DNA of 64,000 bases. It comes from Methylothermaceae bacterium (GTDB lineage: Bacteria > Pseudomonadota > Gammaproteobacteria > Methylococcales > Methylothermaceae). Location of the stretch: the NCBI GenBank assembly GCA_026981855.1, contig JALSIB010000013.1, positions 22,980-86,979 of the forward strand. Direction: 5' to 3'. Positions 1-8,432 of the stretch are shown here, one piece after another. Numbering within the stretch: the stretch's first letter is position 1; each line of letters starts with the position of its first letter. The notes below the pieces were generated by a model, which was not told the origin of the DNA, ran no database searches, and saw only the letters and a program-made list of their open reading frames with translations. Position numbers and translations under genes: made by a program.

Positions 1-2
1 AG

Positions 3-614
3 CGGGCCGCCGAGGAAGGACAGGAAGCGGGCCGCCTGCCCCCCGAAGCGCGCCGCGCCCTGGTCGGGCTGCTGCGCCACGGGGTCGTCATGGCGAGCGA
101 CAAGCGCCGCATGTTCGAGTCCCTGTGCCGCCACCGCGAACCCATCCAGGCGCATCTGGCGGACATGTACCTGCGGCTGGTGGTGGACGAACAGGCGGGG
201 ATGGCGCTGGTGCTGCAAAGACAGCCGGAAGATCCCGGCGAGGACGTCACCACCCTGATCAGCCGTCGCCCCCTCACCCTGTACGACACCCTGCTGCTCC
301 TGGTGCTGCGCAAGCACTATCAGGAACGCGAGACGGCCGGCGAGCAGCGGGTGATGATCGACAGCGAACGGATCGAGAACGCGCTGCGGCCGTTCCTGCC
401 CCTCACCCAGAGCAGCCGCGGCGACCGGCGGCAGTTGAGCGGCGCCCTGAAAGCCATGAAGGAGCGCCGCATTCTGGCCGCCGTGCGGGGCGAGGAGGAC
501 CGCTTCGAGATCACGCCGGTGATCCGCTACGTGGTCGGCGCCGAATTCCTCGAGCGGTTGCTGGAGGAATACCGGAAACTGGCCGCAGCCGCCGCTTCCG
601 GGGACGCATCATGA
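3..614 (+). CDS. jetB: JetB / MksE-like subunit of a Wadjet system (5'-partial)
   Basis: This is the kleisin-associated subunit (DUF4194, MksE-like) of a Wadjet/MksFEBG SMC complex that recognises and cleaves circular plasmid DNA. The reading frame is open from the first bases of the window (it reads ...PPEARRALVGLLRHGVV before Met at 90). The true start therefore lies upstream, and the Met at 90 is internal. Visible features are a run resembling family members (RRALVGLLRHGVVMASDKRR), a winged-helix-like middle and a C-terminal helix. It is followed at once by jetC and jetD, which fixes the identity better than its own weak sequence signature. jetA (DUF3375) would be expected just outside the window. 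A 17-codon ORF starts ATGA-overlapped at 611 but does not continue into jetC. Confidence 0.85.
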   Translation, partial: RAAEEGQEAGRLPPEARRALVGLLRHGVVMASDKRRMFESLCRHREPIQAHLADMYLRLVVDEQAGMALVLQRQPEDPGEDVTTLISRRPLTLYDTLLLLVLRKHYQERETAGEQRVMIDSERIENALRPFLPLTQSSRGDRRQLSGALKAMKERRILAAVRGEEDRFEITPVIRYVVGAEFLERLLEEYRKLAAAAASGDAS

Positions 615-647
615 ACACCACTCGTTTTCTCCGCATTCCGGCGGTGA

Positions 648-3600
648 ATGGAAAAACCGGATAAGGCCATGACCCAAAACAACGTTCAATCCCTGTTCCA
701 GTGTGGCGCCATCCGCCTGTGCGAATTGTCGGTCTACAACTGGGGTTCGTTTCACGGCCTCCACACCGCCCGCATCGACCCCCGGGGCACCCTCGTCACC
801 GGCGACAACGGGGCCGGCAAATCCACCCTGGTGGACGCCCTAATGGCGCTTTTGCTGCCTGCCGGCAGGGCCACCTTCAACATCGCCGCCGCCCAGGGGG
901 ACCGCAGCGACCGCAGTCTGCTCTCCTACATCCGCGGCAGTTACGGCAGCGCCCATGACGGCGGCCGCACCCGGGTGCTGAACAAGCGCGAAGGGGCGGT
1001 GGTGACCGGCCTGCGCGCCCTCTACCGGGCCGACGACGGCTCCGGGATCACCCTGGCGGCGCTGTTCTGGATCGCCCATGCCGGCAGCGCCCTGGCCGAT
1101 CTCAAGCGGATCTACGTGGTCGCGCGCCGCGATCTGGGCCTCAAGGAACTGCTCGACGCCTTCGGCGACGGAGACATCCGGAGCCTGAAGCAAACCCTTC
1201 GCCGCGACCCCGCCATCCAATACGGCGACGACCGTTTCACCGAATACCAGGAAAGCTACCGCCGCCTGCTCCATTTGGATAACCCCAACGCCCCCGCCCT
1301 GCTGGCCCGGGCTCTGGGGTTGAAGAAGATCGACGACCTCACCGCCCTGATCCGCAATCTGGTGCTGGAGCCCAGCACGGTACGCGACGACGCCCGCCAG
1401 GCGGTGAACGAATTCGCCGACCTGGTGGGCATTCACGAGCAGCTCCTGGACGCCCGCCGTCAGCAGGGGGCCCTGGCCGAACTCCCCCAGGTGGAAAAGG
1501 AATTGCGACAGGCCGAAACCGAGCTGCGGCGACTGGATGCGGAACTGGCCGCGCTGCCGGTGTGGTTCGGGCTGCAATGCGCCTCGCTGTGGCGGCAACG
1601 GGAACAAACCATCGCCGCCGAACTGACGCAGGCCAACCGCCGGCTGGAGGAACTGGAACGTCACCTCGCCGCAGGAGAAGAGCGGGTCGAACGCTGTCAT
1701 GCCGACTACCTGCAGGCCGGCGGCGAACGCATCGAACTGCTGAAGAAGGAACTGGAAACCGCCCGGGAGAAGCTCGCCGAAGTCAACCGCCGCGCCGCCG
1801 ACTACCAGAAAACCGCGACCCGCCTGGAGCTGGACGCCACCCTGAGTGAACCGGCGTTTCTGGCCAATCAGAGCCGGGCCACACAGGCCCGGGAACGCAT
1901 CGAAGGGGAAAAGATCCAGGCCCAGGACCACTTCGCCGCCCTGTCCGCCCGGCTGGGCAACGCCCAGGAAACGCGGCGGCAGCTGGAGGAGGAAATCGCC
2001 GTCATCGAGGCCCGCCCCGACTCCAACATCGACCCCAGGTTCCAGCAATTGCGCGACGAGATGGCCGCCGCCCTGTCGCTGGACAGGAGCCGGTTGATGT
2101 TCCTCGGCGAACTGGTGGACGTGAAGGAGGCGGAACGCCCCTGGCAGGGGGCCATCGAACGGGCGCTGGGAGGGCTCCGCACCACCCTGGCGGTGCCGGA
2201 AGGGGACTTTCCCCTGGTCACCCGCTGGCTCAACCAACGCCACACCGGGCTCCACGTGCGGGTCCAGGTGGTGCGCGCCGCCTCCGGACAGGCCGAATTC
2301 CTGGAAGACGGTTTCCTGCGCAAGCTGGTGTGGCGGGAACACCCTTACCGGGAGTGGGTAAAACATCATCTCGCCCGGTTCGATCTCCATTGTGTCGCCG
2401 ACACCGAAACCCTGGACCGCACGCCGTTTTCCATGACCCGTCAGGGGCTGGTGCACCTGGAGCGGGGACGGTTCGAAAAGAAGGACCAGCAACGCATCGA
2501 CGACCGCCGCGCCTGGCAACTGGGATTCTCCAACAAGAACCGGCTGGCGTTGCTGAAACAGGACGCGAAACGGCTCGAGGAAGAGACCGCCGCGCTGCAG
2601 ACCGGCGTCGCCCGCGCCCGCCGGGATCTGGACGCCCTCGGCCGGCGCGAAGGTCTGTGGGAAAGGCTGACAGCCTTCCGCTGGGAGGAAATCGACGTTC
2701 CCTGGTGGCAGACCCGGGTCGGGCGCCTGGACGAGGATCTGACGCAATTGCAACAGGCGGGCGGCGACCTGGCCAAGGCCCGGCAGCGATGGGAGCAGGC
2801 CAAGGCCGAACTGCAACGCCGCCAGAAGGAACGGGCGGAACGCCAGGAACAGCTGGGTATCTTGAAAAACCGGCTGGAAAATGCCCGCGCCCAGCGGCAG
2901 CGGGCCCTGAAAGCGGCCGAACCCGGCATGGAGGAAACGCTGCGGGAGGGTCTGCAAAGAAAGACGGGGCTGTTGAAAGACGCGCAACTGGAAGAGGCGG
3001 CCAAGATCGAGGCCGGGCACCGTCAGCGCATCGAGTCCCAACGGATCACGGTGCGCAACCGCAGGGAACGCGCCAGCCGCACCGCCGTGGGCATCATGAC
3101 CGGTTTCCGCACCCGCTGGGAAGTCATCGCCGCCGACTGGGGCGTCGATCTGGCCAGCCTGACCGATTATCTGGGCCATCTGGACCGGCTGCAACGGGAG
3201 GGACTGCCGCAGCTGGTGGAAAAATTCCGCGAACGCCTCAACCGCCACACCACCCAGTCCCTGGCCCGGCTCCGTTCGCGCATCGACTCCGAGCGCGAGG
3301 ACATCTTCGACCGCATCACCACCATCAACGGGGTGCTGAAACGCACCGAATTTCGCCCCGGCAGCTATCTCAGGCTCGGCATCAAGAACGAACAACACGA
3401 ACATGTGCAGCATTTCAACCGGCTGCTGCAACAGGTGATGGCGCAAGTCACCAGCGACGACCACGAGGCCCGCTTCACCGGCCTCCAGGCGGTGATCGAA
3501 ATCCTCGACAAGGCCAGCAACCCGGCCTCGGCCCACACCCTGGAAAGTCTGCGGCTGCTCGACCCAAGGCATCAACTGTCCTTCTACGCCGAGGAGATCG

Positions 3601-4028
3601 GCAGCGCCGACGGCGAGGTCCGCGACGTGCTGATGTCCTCGAGCGGCAAATCCGGCGGGGAAAAGGAATCGTTCGCCGGCACTATCGTCGCCGCCAGCCT
3701 GGCTTACGTCCTCACGCCCGACGGCAGCGACCGGCCCGTCTACAGCACCGTGTTCCTGGACGAGGCCTTCTCCAATACCGCCGAGGCGGTCAGCCGCCGG
3801 GTGCTGCGGGTATTCAGGGAGCTGCACCTACACGTCAACCTGATCACCCCTTACAAGAACCTCAACCTCGCCCGTGAATCGGCGCGCTCGCTGTTGATCG
3901 TCGAACGGGACGCCACCTCCCACGAAAGCCGCCTGTGTGAAGTCACCTGGGAGGAAATCGACCGCCAGCTGGACGCCCGTGCCCGGGAGATGGGGGTGGT
4001 GGCCACGGCGGGGGCCGAAGCCCCGTAA
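648..4028 (+). CDS. jetC: JetC / MksB-like SMC ATPase of a Wadjet system
   Basis: This is a large SMC-like ATPase (COG4913, MukB/MksB-like) of 1126 residues, the motor of the Wadjet anti-plasmid complex. Walker A is GDNGAGKST at residues 52-60. The ABC signature region is KSGGEKE at about 1001-1007 and Walker B is VFLDEAFSN at about 1035-1043. Long Glu/Arg/Gln-rich coiled coils around residues 265-480 and 640-840 flank a hinge-like middle. It lies between jetB (33-bp gap) and jetD (9-bp gap), so the three are one transcription unit. Start choice is open: ATG 648 or ATG 669 (Met8), the latter having AAGG just upstream. A chromosomal MukB is unlikely because no mukEF genes flank it and a separate smc gene lies at 26159. 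Confidence 0.9.
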   Translation: MEKPDKAMTQNNVQSLFQCGAIRLCELSVYNWGSFHGLHTARIDPRGTLVTGDNGAGKSTLVDALMALLLPAGRATFNIAAAQGDRSDRSLLSYIRGSYGSAHDGGRTRVLNKREGAVVTGLRALYRADDGSGITLAALFWIAHAGSALADLKRIYVVARRDLGLKELLDAFGDGDIRSLKQTLRRDPAIQYGDDRFTEYQESYRRLLHLDNPNAPALLARALGLKKIDDLTALIRNLVLEPSTVRDDARQAVNEFADLVGIHEQLLDARRQQGALAELPQVEKELRQAETELRRLDAELAALPVWFGLQCASLWRQREQTIAAELTQANRRLEELERHLAAGEERVERCHADYLQAGGERIELLKKELETAREKLAEVNRRAADYQKTATRLELDATLSEPAFLANQSRATQARERIEGEKIQAQDHFAALSARLGNAQETRRQLEEEIAVIEARPDSNIDPRFQQLRDEMAAALSLDRSRLMFLGELVDVKEAERPWQGAIERALGGLRTTLAVPEGDFPLVTRWLNQRHTGLHVRVQVVRAASGQAEFLEDGFLRKLVWREHPYREWVKHHLARFDLHCVADTETLDRTPFSMTRQGLVHLERGRFEKKDQQRIDDRRAWQLGFSNKNRLALLKQDAKRLEEETAALQTGVARARRDLDALGRREGLWERLTAFRWEEIDVPWWQTRVGRLDEDLTQLQQAGGDLAKARQRWEQAKAELQRRQKERAERQEQLGILKNRLENARAQRQRALKAAEPGMEETLREGLQRKTGLLKDAQLEEAAKIEAGHRQRIESQRITVRNRRERASRTAVGIMTGFRTRWEVIAADWGVDLASLTDYLGHLDRLQREGLPQLVEKFRERLNRHTTQSLARLRSRIDSEREDIFDRITTINGVLKRTEFRPGSYLRLGIKNEQHEHVQHFNRLLQQVMAQVTSDDHEARFTGLQAVIEILDKASNPASAHTLESLRLLDPRHQLSFYAEEIGSADGEVRDVLMSSSGKSGGEKESFAGTIVAASLAYVLTPDGSDRPVYSTVFLDEAFSNTAEAVSRRVLRVFRELHLHVNLITPYKNLNLARESARSLLIVERDATSHESRLCEVTWEEIDRQLDARAREMGVVATAGAEAP

Positions 4029-4037
4029 GGACAGCAA

Positions 4038-5231
4038 ATGGCAAACGAAGCCGCCTGGGGGCTCCTGCCCGATCAAGTGATCACGGCGCTGCGCCGGCGC
4101 GAATGGGAAAACACCGCCCGTCTGCGTGCCCGCCTGGACGGCAGCCGCCCCTTTCCCATCCGCTTCTCCCTCAAGCCCCCCACCGCCAGCCAGGCGTTGG
4201 AGAATCTGGATCACTTCCGCCGCTTCGTGCGGTTGTGGCAAGACTGGCCCCATCCCTCCCTCATTCGATGGGAAAGCAGGCACTGGCGCCGCCTGGGCAG
4301 ACAGGACATACCCGTCGCCGTGCAAATCGATTCCATGTCCCGGCTGATAGACATCCTCGGCCCCGGCGCCCGCGCCCGAAGCCGGCGCTGGCAGACCTTG
4401 ATGGAGCCTCTGCTGGAGCTGGAGCCCCGTCTTTCCCCCGTCCTGGTCCGCCATCTCACGGCCCTGGAAGAAATGGGCGAGGAGGAGACCCGGCTGCTGG
4501 CCAGGCTGCTGCCGCAGCTGCGGGCGGGCATGGGACAGGGCGATTATCTGAGGGCTCTGCCGGTCAGGGAAGTGGACACCAAATTCGTCGAAACCCGTCA
4601 GCGGTTGATCGGCGAGTGTCTCGATGTCATCCATGCAGGGGCGGTATCGGCACAGGGTGGGTTGTCCCGCTGGCTCGGGTGCCTCGACACCCCGAAAGGC
4701 TGGCTGTTGGTCCGCCCCCTGTGCCCACGTTCGCGCTCGCGGCTGGCGGGGCTGGGGTTGCTGCAACTGGATTTCCACGGCCTGCTCACCCATGAACTGC
4801 CGGCGGAGCACATTCTGATCGTGGAGAACAAACAGAGCGGTTACGCGCTTCCCCCGCTCGAAGACACCATCGCGGTATTCGGGGGTGGAAGGAACACCGC
4901 CTGGATGCGGGCCCTTTGGCTGAACCACAAGCACCTGGGTTACTGGGGCGACATCGACACCTGGGGGCTGGCGATCCTCAGCGACGCCCGGAGCCACCAA
5001 TCCCATCTGGACGCCCTGATGATGGATGAGGCGACCTTGCAATGCCACCTCTCCCGCATGGTGGAGGAAAAAAACCCTCATGAATCCCTGCCGCCGCATC
5101 TCACCGAAGAGGAAACCCGGCTGTTTCTATCGCTTCGCAACGGACATTTCGGGAAAAACCGGTTGGAGCAGGAAAGACTGGCGCCGGATTACGTGCTGGA
5201 AAACCTGAACCGCTGGCACGGTTCGGGCTGA
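4038..5231 (+). CDS. jetD: JetD / MksG-like nuclease of a Wadjet system
   Basis: This is the Toprim-fold nuclease subunit (DUF3322 N-terminal, DUF2220 C-terminal), 397 residues, which cuts DNA held by the JetABC motor. The N-terminal half carries the family phrase LPVREVDTKFVE (residues 174-185). The Toprim part shows VENKQSG (262-268, with the conserved Glu263) and YWGDIDTWGLAILS (302-315), where GDID (304-307) is the acidic metal-binding pair. The ribosome-binding site AAGGAC overlaps the stop codon of jetC, so translation is coupled. The gene is full length and no disruption is seen. A decayed second copy of its 3' part lies near 11131-11262. Confidence 0.9.
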   Translation: MANEAAWGLLPDQVITALRRREWENTARLRARLDGSRPFPIRFSLKPPTASQALENLDHFRRFVRLWQDWPHPSLIRWESRHWRRLGRQDIPVAVQIDSMSRLIDILGPGARARSRRWQTLMEPLLELEPRLSPVLVRHLTALEEMGEEETRLLARLLPQLRAGMGQGDYLRALPVREVDTKFVETRQRLIGECLDVIHAGAVSAQGGLSRWLGCLDTPKGWLLVRPLCPRSRSRLAGLGLLQLDFHGLLTHELPAEHILIVENKQSGYALPPLEDTIAVFGGGRNTAWMRALWLNHKHLGYWGDIDTWGLAILSDARSHQSHLDALMMDEATLQCHLSRMVEEKNPHESLPPHLTEEETRLFLSLRNGHFGKNRLEQERLAPDYVLENLNRWHGSG

Positions 5232-5361
5232 ACTGCATTTTCCAGGAAGGGTGGCAACGACATCGGACCGTCTTGACCGTCTTTTCAACCGATCTGCTTT
5301 CCGGAACCACCCCTCTCGACCCGGCCGGCGGCCGTCCCTGGCAAAGGGGCACCTCTTCCGA

Positions 5362-5895
5362 TCAACCACGTTTCCGTAAAGGGTAGCGGGAGAAATCGAT
5401 ATAATTCCGCCCCACGTTTTGTTGGAAAAATCCGATGGCCAGCGGCTCTCCATCGATGGGTCTGAGTTTCAGCCGGCCATTCGCGGTGATGTCGGAGATT
5501 TCCGCCAACAGGTGCAATCGGCGCTTGTCCACCTTGACCTCCATCGCCACTCGATCCCCCACCTTGTAGAGCACGCCTCCATGGCGAATCTCCGTCACCG
5601 GCTCGTAGGGTTCAAGATAACGGCTTTTCCACAAATAAGGCGTACAGAGAATGGGCTGGGTTTCAGAACCAAACTTTATTTCATAGCCCGAAGCACGGAC
5701 TCTCTTCACCTTACCCAGCATATAGGTCTGTTTGCATTGGGCGATCACCCGGCTGCCCACGGGGTAAGTCGGATCCGATTTGAAGCCCAGATACACCACC
5801 AAACCCATCACCATCAACAAACCCACACCCAGCGGAATCATCCATTTTTCCGACAACTTCTCCAGACCACGTTTCTCGACCACCGCTACGTTCAT
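5362..5895 (-). CDS. Membrane-anchored protein of unknown function
   Basis: The product is not recognised. It has 177 residues, with a short cytoplasmic N-terminus and one hydrophobic helix at about 19-38 (MIPLGVGLLMVMGLVVYLGF). A soluble remainder has two similar blocks reading YPVGSRVIAQ... (about 45) and YKVGDRVAMEVKVDKRR (about 110). These look like SH3/Tudor-type small beta-barrel repeats (by eye only). It is the last gene of the minus-strand metal island, 24 bp downstream of the DUF3147 gene, so it is probably the distal gene of that operon. It may be a periplasmic membrane-tethered accessory protein, but the sequence gives no function. Confidence 0.6.
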   Translation of the reverse strand: MNVAVVEKRGLEKLSEKWMIPLGVGLLMVMGLVVYLGFKSDPTYPVGSRVIAQCKQTYMLGKVKRVRASGYEIKFGSETQPILCTPYLWKSRYLEPYEPVTEIRHGGVLYKVGDRVAMEVKVDKRRLHLLAEISDITANGRLKLRPIDGEPLAIGFFQQNVGRNYIDFSRYPLRKRG

Positions 5896-5919
5896 CTTTT
5901 CCCCTCCCGTACAGTGCGT

Positions 5920-6261
5920 TCACATGCCGTTTTTCAACCAGTACAACATCCACCAATATCCCGCCACAGTCGCCATGATGGCGAGACCCAGGGCGGCAAA
6001 AAAGCCGATTCCCCGCTCCAGCAAAACGATCAGAACGACGAACAGCAACAGCGAAGGCAATACAAGCCACAAGACATCTCTGGAAAACTGCGTCACCTTC
6101 ACCACATCTCCGCTTTCCAGATACATCCACACCATCGCCAACACGGAAACGAGGGGTATCGAGGCCAAGGTGGCGCCGATCAGCGGATTCCTCTTGCCGG
6201 CCTCGCTCGCCCCCACGATCAGAAGGGCGCTAAGCAGGGTTTTGAACAGTAGATAGCCCAT
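5920..6261 (-). CDS. DUF3147 family small membrane protein
   Basis: This is a 113-residue protein made almost wholly of four hydrophobic helices (about 3-19, 26-46, 64-82, 86-110). It fits the DUF3147 family (N-terminal KTLLSALLIVGASE, then LIGATLASIPLVSVLAMVWMY). The family has no established function; members are inner-membrane proteins. The start overlaps the 3' end of the upstream PepSY gene by 32 bp, so the two are co-expressed. Its place beside PepSY, CopC-like and TonB-receptor genes suggests a role in the same transport pathway, which is inference. Confidence 0.7.
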   Translation of the reverse strand: MGYLLFKTLLSALLIVGASEAGKRNPLIGATLASIPLVSVLAMVWMYLESGDVVKVTQFSRDVLWLVLPSLLLFVVLIVLLERGIGFFAALGLAIMATVAGYWWMLYWLKNGM

Positions 6262-7291
6262 GCCGTTTCCTCAGGCGTCGCTTTCTGGACCAACGGATGA
6301 TCATGCCGGTCACCAGCAACACTGTGGGGCCCCCCCCCGCGGCGGCCAACAGACACTTGCCGGGGGCACCCAGGATCTGTCCCGTATGCAGGGCATAAAT
6401 CCAGCCAAGCGACCGCACGCCGGTAGCTTCCATCTCCGGATCCGGACGAACGCCGGCATCCCGTCCGGGCCCCACGAGGAACCATCGCCAGTACACGGGA
6501 TGATCGACCCCCCGCCCGCAATCCATCGCCGCCCGCCAAGGCTCTCTTTCCTCGAAAGGCGTTTCCACGACACGCAGCCGACAGCCGGGATTATGGCGGC
6601 GAAGAGAGGCGAGAACGGATGTCAGAGTCATGCTTCGCGTTATTTCCGGACCATCAGGGTTCTCTGTGCCCGGACTGGCCTCCCCGGACAGTACCTTGCT
6701 TGTCCAAAGTCCGGAGAAAACCAGCAGCCAACCCGTCACTAGACTGAACATAAGGACTGGCAACACCACCAACCCCAACCCTCCGTGCAAGCCGGACAAG
6801 CCTATACGCCTGGGCAACCGCCACATCAGAAGCCCGGAAACCACAAATCCCAAAAGAACCAAGCCGGCCACCCCCACCCACCATTTGCCCTGATCCCCCA
6901 GCATCAAGCGCGAATGAAAGCGGTACAGCCACTCCGCCAGCTGCGTTCTTCCCTCGGTCACCCGGATGACTTCGGCCCGCCGGGGATCCACCGTGATCCT
7001 GACCTCTCCCGCCGTTGCGCCGAAAGGGTCCGCACTGAGATACGTCACTTCCGCCACCGCTTGTCCCCGATGGGGGAGTACCAGTTTCCAGTGGCCCGGT
7101 CGATCCGCAAGGTGCCGGCGGGCCGCCGCCAATATCCGCTGCGGCATGAATTGTCCGGTTTCCGAAGCCATCGTCCCCGGCAGACCGGCATCCAGACTTT
7201 TCTGCACCAGCAGAAGACTGCCCGACAGGGTCCAGAGGGACACCAGAAGACCCAGGGACAATGCCAGCAACCGGTGGAACCGGCGTATCAC
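6230..7291 (-). CDS. PepSY-associated TM protein (PiuB-like)
   Basis: This is a 353-residue inner-membrane protein of the PepSY-TM family. The family is commonly encoded next to TonB-dependent receptors and is implicated in reductive release or uptake of metals at the inner membrane. Helices lie at about 8-28, 155-175 and 185-210, with a further segment near 325-345. A PepSY-type periplasmic domain lies between the first two (around 60-140, including VRITVDPRRAEVIRV). The sequence EWLYRFHSRLMLGDQGKWWVG is typical of the family, with a conserved His before the second helix. The start overlaps the preceding gene by 4 bp (ATGA). A C8-G5-type homopolymer stretch at about 6325-6340 lies inside the gene but the frame is intact. 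Confidence 0.8.
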   Translation of the reverse strand: MIRRFHRLLALSLGLLVSLWTLSGSLLLVQKSLDAGLPGTMASETGQFMPQRILAAARRHLADRPGHWKLVLPHRGQAVAEVTYLSADPFGATAGEVRITVDPRRAEVIRVTEGRTQLAEWLYRFHSRLMLGDQGKWWVGVAGLVLLGFVVSGLLMWRLPRRIGLSGLHGGLGLVVLPVLMFSLVTGWLLVFSGLWTSKVLSGEASPGTENPDGPEITRSMTLTSVLASLRRHNPGCRLRVVETPFEEREPWRAAMDCGRGVDHPVYWRWFLVGPGRDAGVRPDPEMEATGVRSLGWIYALHTGQILGAPGKCLLAAAGGGPTVLLVTGMIIRWSRKRRLRKRHGLSTVQNPA

Positions 7292-7884
7292 GTCGCCACC
7301 TCTCCGTTCTTGAAGCGCACGAAAAAGAAAATCACCATGGTGAAAAACGCCAACAGGCTGAAGATCGCGGCGACCTTCAACCAGGGAGTCGAATCGCCTC
7401 CCAGCCCCACCGTCAGCGGAATACGCAACCTGTCGTCGCTCAGGCCCGTCTCTTCACCGAACTGGATGATCAAGGCGTAACGCCCCGGATGATCGAAATC
7501 GACCTTGAGTTCCGCCACGCCGTGGGGATAAAGCTGCGAGGGAACGGTTTTCAACGTCTTCATGGCGCTCCCGTCCTCCTCCCTTTCCTCCACCACCGAC
7601 AGCGATATGGGCAGCGAACGCACGTCCCGGTCGATAAAGTCGATACCAAAATAAGTGGTTCCCGTTCTGGGCAATCGTTGGCAGAAACGTTGCAATGCCT
7701 GGCGCTTTTCCCGAGCGCCAGTGGGTATTTTGGCGGGCGGTTGAAAGGCGTTGAAGTGAACGATATAGAAATCGGTCCCGACCAGACAGTCGCTTCCGCC
7801 CTTCTTGATGGGGGCGGCGGCCAAGTCAGCGGCGGCCAAACAGCCTAGCAATACGATCAAATAACGAATTGGATGTCTTTTCAT
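7288..7884 (-). CDS. Secreted, C-terminally anchored protein of unknown function
   Basis: The family is not recognised. It has 198 residues with a signal peptide (about 1-23, ending ADLAAAP). A soluble domain of about 140 residues follows, with two Cys (about 33 and 68). A single hydrophobic helix near the C-terminus (about 170-190, FSLLAFFTMVIFFFVRF) and a short tail complete it. The topology is therefore a periplasmic domain tethered to the inner membrane. It starts inside the 3' end of the CopC-like gene and its stop overlaps the PepSY start, giving tight coupling with both. A periplasmic copper chaperone or receptor partner is plausible but is inferred from neighbours only. Confidence 0.65.
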   Translation of the reverse strand: MKRHPIRYLIVLLGCLAAADLAAAPIKKGGSDCLVGTDFYIVHFNAFQPPAKIPTGAREKRQALQRFCQRLPRTGTTYFGIDFIDRDVRSLPISLSVVEEREEDGSAMKTLKTVPSQLYPHGVAELKVDFDHPGRYALIIQFGEETGLSDDRLRIPLTVGLGGDSTPWLKVAAIFSLLAFFTMVIFFFVRFKNGEVAT

Positions 7885-8269
7885 GGGTCACCCTGTCCAG
7901 ATTCTTAGGATTCGGCCCCTCGATCCTGAATTGATATCGGCCCGTCACAATATGGCCGTCCGCCGACTGAACACGGTAGCGGACCAGATAATTTCCCGGA
8001 TGAAGGTCTGTCGTCAGTTCGGTACGTACTATGCTGGGATCGAGCAGATCCCGTTTCGCCTCCCCATCATCCACCCGCTGGTGGTCGGGATCGATGACCG
8101 CCAGGGCAAGATACCGTTTGCCAACCGGCGCATCGAAACGCAGCTCCACCACTTGAGGCGACTGACTCAACTGATCTCCCTCACCCGGGTTGGCTTCCAC
8201 CAGAATCGCATGTGCAGCGGCCCACACGGGGAACAGGAACAAGCTCAAGGTGACGATGGATTGCAGCAT
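7826..8269 (-). CDS. copC: CopC-like periplasmic copper-binding protein
   Basis: This is a CopC-domain protein. With the start at 8269 (Met15 of the longest frame) it has a clean signal peptide (MLQSIVTLSLFLFPVWAAA). Cleavage would expose His as the first mature residue (HAILVEANP). CopC proteins bind Cu(II) through an N-terminal His brace together with a C-terminal Asp/His pair; the second element is visible as SADGHIVTGRYQF. The mature length of about 128 residues is typical, with a short extra tail. No good ribosome-binding site supports either start. It lies downstream of the TonB-dependent receptor, which makes copper the most likely cargo of this locus. Confidence 0.85.
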   Translation of the reverse strand: MLQSIVTLSLFLFPVWAAAHAILVEANPGEGDQLSQSPQVVELRFDAPVGKRYLALAVIDPDHQRVDDGEAKRDLLDPSIVRTELTTDLHPGNYLVRYRVQSADGHIVTGRYQFRIEGPNPKNLDRVTHEKTSNSLFDRIARLFGRR

Positions 8270-8432
8270 TGATCGCTTGTGAATGAGTTTGGTTATCAAA
8301 ATAAATCGCATAATTTATGCCATTACGTCTTTATTGAAGAATGGGGGGCTCCAGCCGGGTGGCTTGAAGCCTGTCGTGTCAAATCACACACCCAATAAGG
8401 TATTTGGTCCAAACTTTTCTGAATTCCCTGTC

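Noticed and set aside
840..3827. 995-codon open frame antisense to jetC
   Set aside because: It is a by-product of high-GC codon use. The encoded protein has no domain-like pattern, whereas the plus-strand frame has all SMC motifs.
648..4028. Reading jetC as the chromosomal MukB or a house-keeping condensin
   Set aside because: No mukE/mukF pair; the next gene is the DUF2220 nuclease typical of Wadjet; a true smc gene is present at 26159.
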